Below, in pieces: positions 32,155 to 44,807 of a stretch of 64,000 nucleotides of DNA. Both the position numbers and the translations under genes were made by a program. This stretch comes from Apoderus coryli (lineage: Eukaryota; Arthropoda; Insecta; Coleoptera; Attelabidae), in assembly GCA_911728435.2 (NCBI GenBank), contig OU452205.1:9740260-9804259 (forward strand). The letters run 5' to 3'. Under the pieces are notes generated by a model. That model saw nothing but the letters and a program-made list of their open reading frames with translations, did not search any database and was not told the origin of the DNA. The stretch's first letter is position 1. Every line of letters starts with the position of its first letter.

Positions 32155-33445
32155 CTGAAATGAGACGTAAAAGTAATTGGGTAAAACATGTCATGTGTAA
32201 AAATAATCAGGAAAATTAAAGTAATATATGCGACTCGTAAATTCGAATACGAAATGTTTACTTCTTTTTTTTTTAATTCGTAATAATGTTTTTGCTATCG
32301 TTATCGGTGGTGTTAACAATATGCAATAGTCACATAATGTGTGAGTTGAAATAACAGCCATGCGTTGCAGATGCAAAAATTTATAATTATTCTAAACTCT
32401 ATAGCATGAAGTCAAACTGAAATAGCATTTAAAAAAATTTCATTAGAAAAAATATAACTTTGGTGTCACCGACTAGCCAATTAAAAAAAAACGCAATATT
32501 TAACCTAAACCTAACAATTACCAGCTTTTTTTTAAAGTTACCATTCGTCTTAAACCCAATAATAAAAAAGTTCCGAAAATCGAAATTTTCATCATTACAT
32601 TCGTTAAATTGTGTACTAAATAAATATTTTAAAAGTTTAATTAAATCTCAGTTAAGTTAAGCAAAGATTATAATATTTGAGTTAAGTTAAAATGTTTATA
32701 CTACCGACATCTATACATCAATAGACACAGGCATGTATGTTTCGGTGGGTTTAATCTAGGGATATTGAAGAAATCAATACCACTATACTTTTCAGAGTCT
32801 CGCTAAAAGGGGACGCTGCGTGTCAGACTGAATTTAATAATATTAGGCAGAAAAGAGGAAACATATTTTAAGGTGCGGTTGAATTTTAGTAATTAACCTA
32901 GTTCATGTAAATATTATAGAAAATATATAGGAAGTTTATGTATATAATATAAAATAAAATTCAACTCCACATTATCAGTGGACTAGGATTTCAAAAAAAT
33001 ATATAAATATGAATATATAGGGAGATACAGGATGGCACGTTTTCTTGTCAGGTACCAGCATATCTGGAAGTATCCTGTCAATTTCCTCGCACATCAGAGT
33101 TCAGTAAGTAATTGGTGGAAATGTATACCTAATTGTAAGTTGTACCTAATTAATTATAATTTTCGATAAATAATTTGCAATTAAATACAGAGGAGTAAAC
33201 GGTATTCACTACAAAATTTTTTTGGGCAATATGTATTGGAACATACAAAATTACATAGCTTTTCGATTTAGTTTAGCAAATATGATTTTTTTAAACGTTT
33301 GACCCTTTTTTATAACTATCCCCAACGCCCTCTGAGTCCGAAAATCTAGTCGGTTCATGTTCAAAAATCTGATACTTTGGAATTGAAAATTCCAGTTTGA
33401 AATTTTTTATGTCGTCCCTTGAAAATCGACAACAGCTAGTGTGAA

Positions 33446-34682
33446 CAAGTTGCGGTGTATCCGAAATGGCCCTAGTTAAATCAGGAGTTTCACAAGGTGC
33501 TATTTTAGCGCCCATTTTATTTTTAATCTACACCTCAGATATCCACAAATGTGTTAAATTTTCTACACTATATTTATACGCAGATGATCTACAGATAATG
33601 ACGCATTTTGAACCTGATGGTTATGATGAGGCTAATGGAAACATAAATAAGGATCTAAAACAAATCCATACATATTGCACGAGACATAATATGACAATAA
33701 ATGCAACTAAAACAAAAGCCCTACTGTATGTGTCGAAACTTGTTCATGAGGACCTGAAAAACTACATTCATATAGAGCTGAACAATGTTGTTCTACCCTT
33801 CTCCACAATTGCCAGAAATTTGGGTGTTTTGTGCGACGGCGAAATGAGATTCCATGATCACGTAAACAGTTTAGTACAACGAACATTTGTCTGCTTCAAG
33901 ACACTATTTGCAAATCGACAGATCTTAAACTTCAAATTTAGGGAAAAACTTTGCGAGAGTGTCATTATACCAATAATTACATACGGCTTAATAGTTTATT
34001 ACCCCTGTTTGGACTTTTTACATAGGCAGAAACTACAAAAAATATTAAATACATCTTGTATATTCATCTATGGTATTAGGAAATTTGAGCACATATCTGC
34101 AAAATATATGGCACTCAGATGGCTTAATGTAGAGAATACGTATAAAAGCGTTTTGCTATCTTTTTTTATATCGATTACTTGCTAAAAAAATACCGGAATA
34201 CCTAATAAGCATATACCACTGCGTTGTTTCGCAGGACCTTCACTTACAATGCTGTGAAGCAATATAATAATTTAGAAGCTTCATCAAAAATACTCGGTTA
34301 TAATACGTTTAACGCCAAAATAAAAGACAATTTGCTTGCAGTACAAAATTCTCAAACACTTTATGGCAATTAAAGTACTAAATTGTAGTAAATTAGTAGT
34401 TCTTTGATTTGATTTTCTTGGTTCTTGTGGTGGTTCTTATGTAAGTTATTAGTAGGTAAATATGTCTATAGAATATGTTTTCCTTTTGGGTTAAGTATTG
34501 AATAGCATCATAGCTAGACTTCGCCCTTTGATTGAAAACTTTTTATTATTATTATTATGGTAAAATGTGCCTATTGTTTATGTTGTTTACGTATTGTTAA
34601 TTTTGATAGTTTATCACTTATTATTAATTATTGTGGGTTGAATAAGTTTTTCAATCAATAAAGACGATTATTATTATTAATA
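33446..34682 (+). pseudogene. 5'-truncated LINE with reverse transcriptase C-terminal half
   Basis: The longest frame (33466-34185, 239 codons) begins inside the reverse transcriptase. It has VKSGVSQGAILAPILFLIYT (palm block), YLYADDLQIM with intact YADD, and then NLGVLCDGEMRFHDHV. The thumb and C-terminal part follows: PIITYGLIVYYPCLDFLHR, IYGIRKFEHIS. A frameshift near 34180 moves the last part (RRTFTYNAVKQYNNLEASSK) to another frame. The element ends with AATAAAGACGATTATTATT at about 34660-34682, a microsatellite-like 3' tail typical of CR1/L2-type LINEs. Its C-terminal wording matches the copies at 10445 and 47311. The ATG of the frame is not a real start. Confidence 0.85.
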
Positions 34683-34837
34683 GTTTCTCCATATATTATG
34701 CATATTGTATGGATAACTAAACACAAAACGAGAACATGTCAGGAGTTGCGATTCCAACGTACCGATTTTTTTAATGTAAATTATTTAAAAATACTTCAAA
34801 TACTTCAATCTGGACATACATATCGATGTTTTTCAAA

Positions 34838-34880
34838 TAGCCCTGAAGATGGACAAATAAATGAGCAAGACGTTGGCAGA
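34838..34880 (+). repeat. decayed hammerhead motif
   Basis: Reads AGCC, CTGAAGA, T, GGAC...GAGC, AAGA in place of GAAA, CGTT, GGC. Helix I GCC/GGC still pairs, but the GAAA core is lost. Confidence 0.4.
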
Positions 34881-37356
34881 TACATAAAGATTGCATTTTT
34901 ATTGACCCATAATCGACCAGTCTACCAAAAATAATAATAATATAGGTACTTATTGTAATTTCACAAGTTTCCCTGTCAAAAAATTTGATTATGAATCATT
35001 TAAAATACATAATCTCCAGCTCTATTGCAGCTCAGTTTATTCTCCGTACTCTCCTAGCAATTTAATATACACATGCCTATTTTCAATGCGACTTAATGGT
35101 TTTGTTTGATTTGGAAATGGACAAAGTTTGCATTGACTGGACAATACAGTACAAGTTCATTGCACCTACCAAGGCGTCAGTAGTCTGTACCAAATTGTTG
35201 TCATCGTCGGCCTCCAATATACAATAAGACACTACAATCAGCCGCATAAAAATCGGGAACAAACCAAAACCGGCAGATCATTCCTCAAGTCCTTAAAAAA
35301 AGATATTGAATAGTGCTCGCGATAAGTAAGTCCTTGATTCTGACCGTTTAAATTGATTCGAAATGAACGATGCTAAAGTTAAGTTAATGTTTATCCGCAG
35401 ATTTCTTAAGCATTTTGTGATATTTGAATCGTTGCCAATACTTCTACTAATTAATATTCGATGAGTTAGTTTGAATGAATATGGTGTAGGTTTTATCAAG
35501 CGTAAACTGTGGTGATATAAGAGTCTTGGTCCTGCCTTCTCTCACAAGCAAAGTATGGTCAACCTAATTATATATCAGGTTCGATATCAACCGTTTTAAG
35601 CTTTACCATTCGCCCCAAGAGCCAGTTCTTCTATAAAGAAATGAAGACAGACTTCTTGGAGTTAGAGCTTCCTAAATAATTCAACGTGCCTGAAATTCAG
35701 CATTATATATTACTATTAATATTAAGTAAAACCACCTAAGTACAAAATGTATTATTTTTAATTGTGTAGGATTAACAAAAAATTATTAAAGTGTATCCCT
35801 TATATTTTTGCAAACACTACCCTAGATGACAACTTTATACACTGTATGACGTTGAAATTGCAAAGCAAAATAAATGCGAATATATTTTCTCTGGTAACAT
35901 CAGCTGTATGAGGTTGAATATTATCCCAACGTCTTGCTGGAAAACATATTTATTATTGCATCCTTCAAGGTAACACAGCAGATTGTAAGACGTAATTAAG
36001 ATACTGATGATTCATAGATCTCTTAAAGATGCACCCCTTTATAATACCCATAATAACCGCAGTCTCGCACCCCATGAAAAAGGGAAGTTATGGCCAACTT
36101 CCACAACTTCGGCTTACCAGTTTATGGCCATGATAAGTCCGCAAACGGAAACGAATAAAAATGATTAAGTCCATTTTAGACGTAGGTGTTTATGTCTATT
36201 TGTCAGCGGCAGTATTAACCGAGGACGGCAGGGCTGTAGTAGTGCAAGGGACATAATGCATGAAAGAATAGATCTCATCGACATTTGTTTTCCCGTGCCA
36301 TAGTCATTTCCAATAACCATGGTTTATAGAGTGATAAAGAGGTAAAGGTTATCGGTACTACACAATACAATTGCAAACATATTCAAACAATTATTGGATG
36401 TGGCAATTCAGATGCAGCAACCAGTACTATAGTATTTTCCAAATTTGCTAATTATATGATCATTATGACAGGCATTAAAAATATAGAAAAACCATCTACC
36501 CCGTTATACCTTATAAATTTTAAACACTTTATATTAAACGAATCATCTGCCATTTAAATTAGAAACAATGTAGTATGGAAATTGTAATTAGAACGGACGT
36601 CAAAGTCTTCGACTAATTAAAAATATAATCTAATTATTATCAATCTTTATAGAAGACAGCAAAGTTTTATTAAAGTTTAAAGAAACATCGAGGGAAAATT
36701 ATGATTTATGACTTAACAAGGACGGTTAATCTTATCAGCTGATTAAAACAGATAAGTAAAGAGCTTTTTCTAATTAAAATAAGAAACTGTAGTCTTGTAC
36801 CTACGTTGGTTAAAGCCAAAAAATATAGGTGCTTTGAAATCACATAAAACCAGATTTTGTTAATTTTATATAAAAATATCTTGCAATTTTTATTCATATA
36901 GAAAACAAAATGGATTGATGTGGATTAATTATAAATAGACTAATATAATATACCTTTGGAGAACTCTAAGTATATCTGTTCTTCTTTTTCTAAATGGATC
37001 AGTGTTTTTGGCTGCTCAGCATCGTATCGCGGTTTGGTTTTAAAGTTTGAATTAAAAAAGCAAACCTTGTGGATGATAATATTATAATGGTTTTGACATT
37101 TGCTGACATTTCCTATCAATATTTGATCATATCTAGAAGTAACTTCTAAACACGAAACACTCAAAGGCACAACCAACTAGTACAGTGGATATAGCTTACC
37201 AAATTCCAACGTTCAATAGTTATCAAAAAGTCTCTCTGACAAATGCAGGTACTACAACGAATTATTAACTGGAAACCTCAAAGTTGGTAAGCGCTCTAAT
37301 ACAACATGTCATTTTAAAGAGAACACTGGCAAACCGAAAATGGAAGAGGAATTACA

Positions 37357-37735
37357 TTGAACAGTTTCGGAAAAAAGAATTTGAGAAGCATTAAAAAATA
37401 TTCATATCGGAATAGGGGCAGTGCATCTGAATATAAACACCGAAATAATCAGAAAACAGTTTTATTGGATGGGAATATCAAAGAATGGTGCTGTCCAAGC
37501 TGTACTAGTGCTTTACTAATAAATGACCGACATGGTAGCCGTAGTATATTGACTGTTCGAAAGAATTGCGATTTATGTAGATAGTAATGCCAGTTCCAAA
37601 GTCGAACGAAAACTATTTTAGCAAATGGCCGAAACTTTACGCAATACTGAACCAGGAAGCTAAAGTGGCCAAAGTCCAAAACTGTATTTCCAGGTTTGGT
37701 GTCCCTTAGTTTATTGGACACAAATTGGAACAAGT
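37357..37735 (+). pseudogene. Ty3/Gypsy integrase relic
   Basis: Fragments in shifting frames read IIRKQFYWMGISK and EWCCPSCTSA (zinc-binding domain region), then FSKWPKLYAILNQEAKVAK and ISRFGVP (about 37610-37705), which parallel FSKWPEAYAI...FISRFGVP of Gypsy integrases. Many stops are present. It is an old, unpaired internal piece: no LTR or other domain could be tied to it, and it is unlike the Gypsy copy at 57.5-58.9 kb. Confidence 0.65.
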
Positions 37736-37799
37736 TGATGTTGACCGAGGCGATTAAAACTGAGAGGAAGGGTAGTGTAGCGAATTCACACGCCTACGT

Positions 37800-38288
37800 T
37801 TATTTCTTCTTCTTCTTATGACCCCATCTCCTTTCGAAGGTTGGCGATCCACATAGCTAACATTGTTCTGGACACAGCAGCTCGAAAGATTTCAATGGAA
37901 GTGCACCCAAACCCGCTCCTGAGGTCTTTCAACCAGGAATTCTGACGTCTACCTATAGATATTTTCCCTTGAATCTTTCCTTCAATTATCAGTGTCAGCA
38001 GTTCATACTTGTTGCCTCTCATAATGTGGCCTGTGTATGTAGTTTTTCTTTCTTTTATGACGGCCATTAGATCTTTCGGCTTCTTCATGCATCTAAGCAC
38101 TTCTTCGTTCGGAATTCGTTGGACCTATGAGATGCGGAGCATACGGCGATATAGGTACATTTCAAACGCCTCAATTCTCTTTTCAGTTGCAGGATCCAGC
38201 GTCCAGCATTCACATCCGTACAGCAATACACTGAAGACATATGCGAACCTGAGCTCCAAACTCAGATCAGGGCTAGTAAAAAATCTTT
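37800..38288 (-). pseudogene. 3' end of a LINE endonuclease-reverse transcriptase
   Basis: The minus strand encodes SLELRFAYVFSVLLYGCECW and TLDPATEKRIEAFEMYLYRR, a stop, then VLRCMKKPKDLMAVIKERKT, YTGHIMRGNKYELLTLIIEG and GRRQNSWLKDLRSGFGC. This is the C-terminal portion of the endonuclease-reverse transcriptases common in insect RTE/BovB-like or related LINEs (LLYGCE...GHIMRxxKY...GRRxxSWLKxLR). The frame from 38100 to 37816 is open apart from the stop near 38127. No upstream palm domain remains, so it is a 5'-truncated copy. Confidence 0.75.
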
Positions 38289-38883
38289 AATCTTTAAGTT
38301 TATTTATTTAAGTAAATTAAATTTGCTATAGTAGTTGTTCTTTGATAGAAGTTTTTATTATTTTTTATCTAGTTAGGTATATTCTTTATTATGACGTTCA
38401 TTGTTGTAATTTCCAAGATTGTTTGTACTTTTCTAGAATGCCGAAAATATGTATAAAGAGTTGTGCTCTCTCCAGTTTAGTTTCGGCTGTGAAACGTGAC
38501 TGACGTAAATTGAGATTTACAGTTAGGGAAAAGTCTGGCTGATGACTATAATTGTAAGATGTAAATAATATACAGTATGTGAATTGATTCTTTGTGAATT
38601 TATTCCATTTACGATCCCGGCGTGCGTAAAATATTTTTAATTTGAAACAAAAACTTAACTCAAAAGTAAATGATTTTGTTTCCTAAATACTATAAAATAT
38701 ATTCATATATTAAGTTTCTTTCTTTTAAGGCTTTATAATAATATAATAAATTATTAGATATGAAAGAAGTTGTTTTTGTTTCAAATAATATAAATTTGTA
38801 TTTATAATATATAACATAAAATTAATTCCAACAATATAATAACAGTCAAATGTCCACGAAATCTTTAATAGAACGATCGGCAA

Positions 38884-38936
38884 TTGTTTCGCAACCTGAC
38901 TAGTCCCATCTTCAGTGGCTGATAATTAATAATGTG
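38884..38936 (-). repeat. decayed hammerhead motif
   Basis: The minus strand reads AGCCA, CTGAAGA, T, a long helix II region, GAAAC, AATTG. Position 16.1 is C rather than T, so the catalytic helix III pair is lost. Confidence 0.4.
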
Positions 38937-41118
38937 GAAACTTTCACGAGATAGGTATACTTAACTACAATTACTAAGATTCTATTGGAGTCATTTTGTG
39001 GAAAAAAGTTAAAAAACTTTAAAACATTTTAAAACTTAGAAGTCTTTATATTTTTGTTATTGATTAATTTTTCTTTTTGTACATAATTTTTTTAATTGAA
39101 GATGTTTAAATTTATATTTAAATTAATGTTTTATGTATTATTTAAAAAAAAATGCCGATTATTCTATTAAAGATTATTTCGTAGATATTTGAGATTTATT
39201 TTAAACATAAATATAATAAATGCATTTAAAGACAGTCGTAAAAAAATGTAATTGTTGTTAAAATTAACGTTTACTACAGTTCAATGCCGGTAAAACCGAA
39301 GGAAGCTGCAGGAAGTTTAAAACTCTTCACTTATTTATTTAATTTTTGATCTACCTTGAGCTTTACGTTTGATTAATTACATTTATTAATAATTTAGCAT
39401 TACATTTCGAAATCTGTGGCATCTAAAACGGCAGCATTGTGCTAAATTATTTATGCCTCTGATCTCAGATTTCCCCGCACGCCATATATCGCCTTCTTTT
39501 AAAAATATCGACAAATTTTATGTCCCCGACAAGTTTTAAGGCAGGTTTTAGCGCAAAAAGCTATCCAAGCTTGACAATGCCGTGTATGGTGTGGCCACTG
39601 CCTGTCAACTTATCTTCCACCGGAAACGAAAACGGTTAAAGCGGAAACAAATACTTTTTTTTTGTCATTTTATTTTGCTCAGACATAGTTTATTCACTTG
39701 GTTGCACTAATTCACAGACTATGCTTTCTACTACGTTTACTGCGTACTCATTTATTCTAAATATTATTATTTAGTATGCTGCAGCAGTTTGTGTGCTTTA
39801 TTTTATTCTAGTTGAAAATTGCGCATATACCTACTATTATGAAAGTTTTCAAGTAGGCAGTTCCAATTGAGAACACGAAACACATTATTGTGGTCTAATG
39901 TTGGGAAATATCAACATAAATTAATCATCTAGAACGATATACAGTTTGTGTAATAAAAGCGGCTCAAATTGTGTGAAAACAATTAATTCAGCTACAAATT
40001 TGGTGTAGAGTTTTCCTCATATCGTGTTGACACTGATATTAGAGCATAGGTATACAAGGTGCTTCAAAAAGTTCTTCCAAAATTAGGTATAGTACATCAT
40101 CAAAACATACGTGTATATCCTATAAAACTAGTTCGAAAAATCGTTTTTTTGGCAATTTCTTCGAAACTATCGAAGGGAGCTTATTTCAATTTGGCATAGT
40201 GGCATACTTTTTAATGAGGAATGCAACCAATATGTCGGAAACTTCATAGTTTATTCAGCGGCGGAACTTACAGGGGGGCTGGAATGGTTTAATCACCATA
40301 TGTTTTTTGTGAGAGGTATTATCTAAAAAAGATATCAAAAAATTCAAAGCTTGATTTATTTTGCATACAAATGGTAGTCTTGTCAAAATGCCTTAAACTT
40401 GACAGTTTTCGAGTAATTTACATCTGAATGTTGAGGTGTTTTTCAAGCTTTTTAAATTAAACGTCCACAAAGGTTTTAGCAACTCTTTCAAGTAGGCCAT
40501 GATATGATTTAAACAAATTTGCCCATTCTTGAAAAATAAAACTCAAAGTATTCCTAGACAAAAGTGTATTATTAATTAAACTCATAAAAAATTAATAACA
40601 CTAATTGAACTACAACAAAATTAATACAAAAAGTCCTCCGTTTTCTTGAATGCATAAATGTATTCTTTGGTTTTAATTTAATGTTAGATTTAAACTTTCT
40701 CTATTATTTCCAAGATTAAGTGATCACTAGGGGTCTCTATTGTTCGTCACAATGTCCACCATAATCTCCTTAACAGTCGCACCTGGAAGTGGGGGGTCAG
40801 GCGATGACCCCAGTTACCTTTTTTTAACACTACTTACCTATTTTTACTTTCTTTTCAAATATCTTTTAGGACATTTATTTTACATATTTTTTCAATCCCT
40901 AGACACACAATTTGTTGGAATTTGTCAAGAGTTTGACCTTCGCCGGGCGTTTTTATGACGCATAGTACGACCGACGCGCCTAAGCCTGCCTAATAATAAC
41001 GATATGGATATGGATGTGTCTGGCAACTTTTTACCAGTATCATCTCAGTTGTTGCAGAGTGCAGTGTTAGTCTAGTGTTGATTTTTTTATATTCTAAAAG
41101 ATTCAGTTACATTTAGAT

Positions 41119-41986
41119 ATGAGTGGAAGATATTTGACTGATCGCGAACTGGAAGAATCTCTTTATGAGGATGACGATGATTTGTGTAGGGATTACATAG
41201 ACCCAGATTTGGAGAGCTCAGACGAAGAATCCGAAGTCGACCAAGGTGAACAAGAACATCAGGATCGCTTTTTTGAAGAAACAGAAAATGAGTCATCTTG
41301 TAAGTAACTAAATAGATGCTTTCAAAAAACTATAAAAGTACGCTATATTGGCATGGCAAATACTTGACTGGAGTTATATTCTAAATGTTTTTGTACTCTT
41401 TTAGCTCCAAATTCTCAGTTGGAGAAGCACGAATCTGAAGAAACCATGAATGAGGATTCAGCCGAAGAAAGTAGTGATATGGAGGGAAATCATGATGGTT
41501 GGAACATTTATTCTCAAAATGTTTTAGTAGTACTTTTGATTGTTTTTTAGACACTATAACAAGACGTCGTCCACGAGCTAAATGTATAATAAATCAAACC
41601 AATTCTGACATGATTTCTGTATCAGGTCTGACATGGAAACCTAAACCCATTACTCGACGAATGCAAATAGCTGCCAATGTAATGAGAGAAGAACCAGGTC
41701 TAAAACATGGAATAAATCCTAAGAGGCCGATTGAAGCGTTCCGACTCTTTTCGATGATGATATCATTGATTTTATTTTGCAATATACGAATGAGAAACTC
41801 GCCCTTGTAAAAGAAAGTACGCGGAGTACTTCTGCTTTCATACAAAAATCAAGAACTTTTGAAAAAGATGAAATATTAGGATACATGGGATTTTTGATAA
41901 CAGCAGGTGCTTACAAGCAAAATAAAGATCCACTTATCGACTTATTCAGTGAAGCGAATTTGCCAATTTACATTTTGCAGATTTGA
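41119..41986 (+). pseudogene. piggyBac transposase, N-terminal part with two small introns
   Basis: Exon 1 (41119-41299) starts MSGRYLTDRELEESLYEDDD, an acidic N terminus typical of piggyBac transposases. A GTAAGT donor and a TTTTAG acceptor remove 105 bp. Exon 2 (41405-41497) continues the acidic region, and a 53-bp intron (GT at 41498, TTTTTTAG at 41550) leads to exon 3. All three joins are in phase. Exon 3 has RRRPRAKC and, after a one-base deletion in a T run near 41748, FFDDDIIDFILQYTNEKLAL and ILGYMGFLITAGAYK, the start of the transposase core domain. It ends at a stop at 41986, where the catalytic aspartates should follow but are absent. An original DNA-cleaving transposase is inferred; this copy is dead. 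Confidence 0.75.
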
Positions 41987-42011
41987 ATCTCGCAGCTCCA
42001 ATCAAAATGCC

Positions 42012-42195
42012 CACTAAAAGTGGTATACAGCAAAAAAAAATTCTATGAATCATGCGATGTTGAAAGGAGATGTACCTGAGGAAGGCGAATAAGCCGAAAC
42101 GTTGTACCATTGACAGGAAATAAACATATTTCAAAAGGAAAAAAAAATCGCTTATAAGAACCTTAAATCCCAAGAAAAGAATAAACAAATTGTAA
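42012..42195 (+). repeat. hammerhead repeat, second family, copy 1
   Basis: Aligns along its length with 63786-63990. Shared blocks are ACTAAAAGTGGTATACA / AATAAAAGTGGTGTAAA, CATGCGATGTTG, the hammerhead, GAAATAAA...TATTTCAAA, and AGAACCTT followed by CAAGAAAA. It lies inside the piggyBac element, so it arrived after, or by replacement within, that transposon. Confidence 0.7.
42072..42107 (+). ncRNA. candidate type I hammerhead ribozyme
   Basis: GTAC, CTGAGGA, A, helix II GGC-GAATAA-GCC, GAAA, helix III AC-GT, T (cleavage after 42103), GTAC. Helix I is 4 bp; the homologous copy at 63852 has 8 bp. The core is intact except for the added A. Confidence 0.6.
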
Positions 42196-42747
42196 TATTT
42201 AGTTTTTTTGCACTTTTATAGGATTTGAATACTGTTTCGTTAAATTTAATAAAAAATATATGTTTATTTAATTTAAATAAGTTTTAATTAAAATCCTTTT
42301 TTTACGTTAAAAATGTATCCAAGTTTTAAGAAAACGTGGGGTCAGTCGCTAGCCCCCGTTCCGATTTTAATAAAACTTGGGGTTAGCCGCTAACCCCCCT
42401 GTCCACATTCTCCGGGTACCCAGTCCTGGTCCTAGTGCGACTGTTAAGTTTGGCACAACTTTTTGGAACTCAGTGTATATTATTATATTATATAAATTTG
42501 TACTGCTTCTTCCCTGAACCTTGTATTTTTCTATTTGTGTATCAATTTAAGTCTAAAATTAATAATATAAATAATTTTAAACTTATAATAAAAATGTCAA
42601 ATGACTTTGTAAATGTCGAAACAAAAGGCAAGAAAAATGTAATTTTGTTAGGATTTAAATGTTCCATATTTATGTAACTGTCACGTCTGCAACTTGGATT
42701 TTATCGTGCGTTGGCAATAACTGTTAATTTTAAGAATATACTTAACC

Positions 42748-42795
42748 TGAAGAAGACAAAGCAATTGTGCAGAAACATTGTTTTATAGCAAGATT
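42748..42795 (+). repeat. decayed hammerhead motif
   Basis: AAC, CTGAAGA, A, GACAAAGCAATTGTGCA, GAAAC, ATTGTT follows the right order, but helix II and helix I pair poorly. Confidence 0.3.
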
Positions 42796-44383
42796 TCATG
42801 TGAGTTTCTACTATACTTTTTCTACGAGTGTTTTAATGGGACCGGGACCGTATGCCAACCGGCTCGAAGCTGATGAATGTTTTTGACGAGTTAAACGAGT
42901 CTGAGTTTCCTATAGCGACGAAGAAAATCAAGTTATTTTGAAGAATGAATAAATCCTCGCTGAAGCCAACTCGATGCAAGTTGCCCTGTTACGACCGATG
43001 CTGTATTTTTCACTATGTTTATCCATGAATTTTTAAAAGTATATTTACATCGCGTGCCAGCAGGACAATTTGTAAATTTTTCTGCATTTGTTTTTTATTC
43101 TAAGAATACCTACCAGGACAACTATCAACTTCGTTACAAACTTCATCGTTTATACACTTTTGAAAAACTTATCGCCGTACAAAATCACATTGTATAAATA
43201 TAAATATTAAACAAAGAAATTCTTCCCAAAGTCGCCCATTATATCAAAATTTAGCTGCAGCTTGTTAGAGCAAAGTGAAGCATGTAACATACTTATACCC
43301 TATGTGTAAATTCATTCTCGTTACACCGTTCACAAGTTTCATGTAAATTTTACCTAAAATCTTAATTCATTTGGTTTTAAACAATTAGGCGAAACCGGAG
43401 CCAAATTTGCCTTGTCTGGGAGCTCTAAACACAATCCACAAGCAATTAATTGGTGCACTGCGAATAAATTTTCTATATAAGTGGTCGATACAAAGCGAAA
43501 TACCGCTTTGTGGTAGACTAATGTAGCTTGTTAAAAATTATCTAGGTTTACATTTTGTCTTGCTTTCCTGATATTGGTCTAAAGTTCAGCACTTTACATC
43601 AGATAAAATAGCTAAATTACAGGGTCTTCAGTAAAACTATTAAGTAAGATTTGGTTTAAATTAGCTTGCATTTAATTAGTTCACTCCTGTTATGCGCTCG
43701 TCAAAAAACGAGTCTCGAGTTGTCTTATGCAGCGCCGAGTACTAGTAAAGAGGTATAAGTCAAACATGTAGTACCTGTATGGGCAATAGATTGCATATAT
43801 TGCTACCTTAAGCAGGCGATGTTGCTGCGCGAATTAATTCAAATATTGCATACTCGAAAACGCCACTGGGCGAGTAATATCTGACGGTTTTTGGACACGC
43901 AAAGGCGCGTCGTTTTCTAATCCAGTTGTATGGTGCTAAAAATTTGTTGTGAAATATCAAATTGTGTGTTGATTTTTATTACTTTTGGTTCAATTAACAT
44001 TTTAAGTGCTCGAACTCTGTAGTTGTTTTTCTCGTAATAAATTGTATTATTGAATAAATGGCTTCAAATCTCATGTCTTTCATAAATATCACGCCATGCT
44101 GCATTTTATTTGAATACAATATCTTTCTCCCCTAACGCACATTTCGTTTGGCCATTTTGCAGATAAAGAACGTAAAACCTCGATGTTTGTACCGCGAACA
44201 CTAAACTCTAGATAGATCGGCCGCCACGTAAAGGCCACCTTTTGCGCTACATATTATTCTATAAAACCATTTGAAAGTTTGAAAACCTAGTCCATTCTTA
44301 AGTGGAGTTGTATATTCTCGATGACAAATAAATAAAAGTCAGTCTCCACAAAAATTAATTCAATAGAAATTTAAAAATATTGT

Positions 44384-44419
44384 CCAAACATGTTTCGGAA
44401 CTCACCCATCATCAGTGGT
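44384..44419 (-). ncRNA. candidate type I hammerhead ribozyme (left arm)
   Basis: Minus strand: ACCA, CTGATGA, T, helix II GG-GTGAGTT-CC, GAAA, ACA-TGT, T (cleavage), TGG. Helix I is 3 bp and helix II only 2 bp, so folding would be weak. Confidence 0.55.
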
Positions 44420-44764
44420 AAAAGGAGAAACTTACAATATCAATGTTAAATAAAATTTCCATTGAGGTCACCTTTATGGAAAAACCTTTTTCTTTTCATG
44501 TGTAATAAATACTGCTTATATAACTAACATTATTCGTTATTCAAAGTTTCTTTTTGTAAATCATACTGGCTACCAGCCTAATTCTTCTCCAATTCTGTCG
44601 AAGTAGGTACGTCGACAGAATTGGAGAAGAATTAGGCTGGTAGCCAGTATGATTTACAAAAAGAAACTTTGTTCTATATAGGTATATAGAACTAATAATA
44701 TCCAACAAAAAGGTGACCTCAATGGAAATTTTATTTAACATTGATATTGTAAGTTTCTCCTTTT

Positions 44765-44807
44765 ACCACTGATGATGAAACTAGTGTGAGTTCCGAAACA
44801 TGCTTGG
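44765..44807 (+). ncRNA. degenerate hammerhead (right arm)
   Basis: ACCA, CTGATGA, T, helix II GAAACT-AGTGTG-AGTTCC (one mismatch), GAAA, ACATGC, T, TGG. Position 16.1 is C instead of T, which should abolish cleavage. The left-arm copy retains T. Confidence 0.55.

Larger units (their letters stand above)
40775..42443 (+). mobile_element. piggyBac-like element with TTAA duplications
   Basis: TTAA at 40771-40774 and 42444-42447 flank inverted ends CAGTCGCACCTGG (left) and CCTAGTGCGACTG (right). Subterminal GGGGTCAGGCGATGACCCC-type palindromes lie near the left end (about 40795), and two related ones (GGGGTCAGTCGCTAGCCCCC, GGGGTTAGCCGCTAACCCC) near the right end (about 42340-42395). Inside is the 5' part of a piggyBac transposase gene. 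Most of the catalytic part is missing, and a hammerhead repeat occupies 42012-42195, so the element is defective. Confidence 0.85.

Noticed and set aside
37449..37733. 94-codon minus-strand frame
   Set aside because: Antisense shadow of the Gypsy integrase relic on the plus strand.
43690..43760. CTCGTCAAAAAACGAG palindrome as a regulatory site or element end
   Set aside because: Too short and isolated; no second end or coding context.
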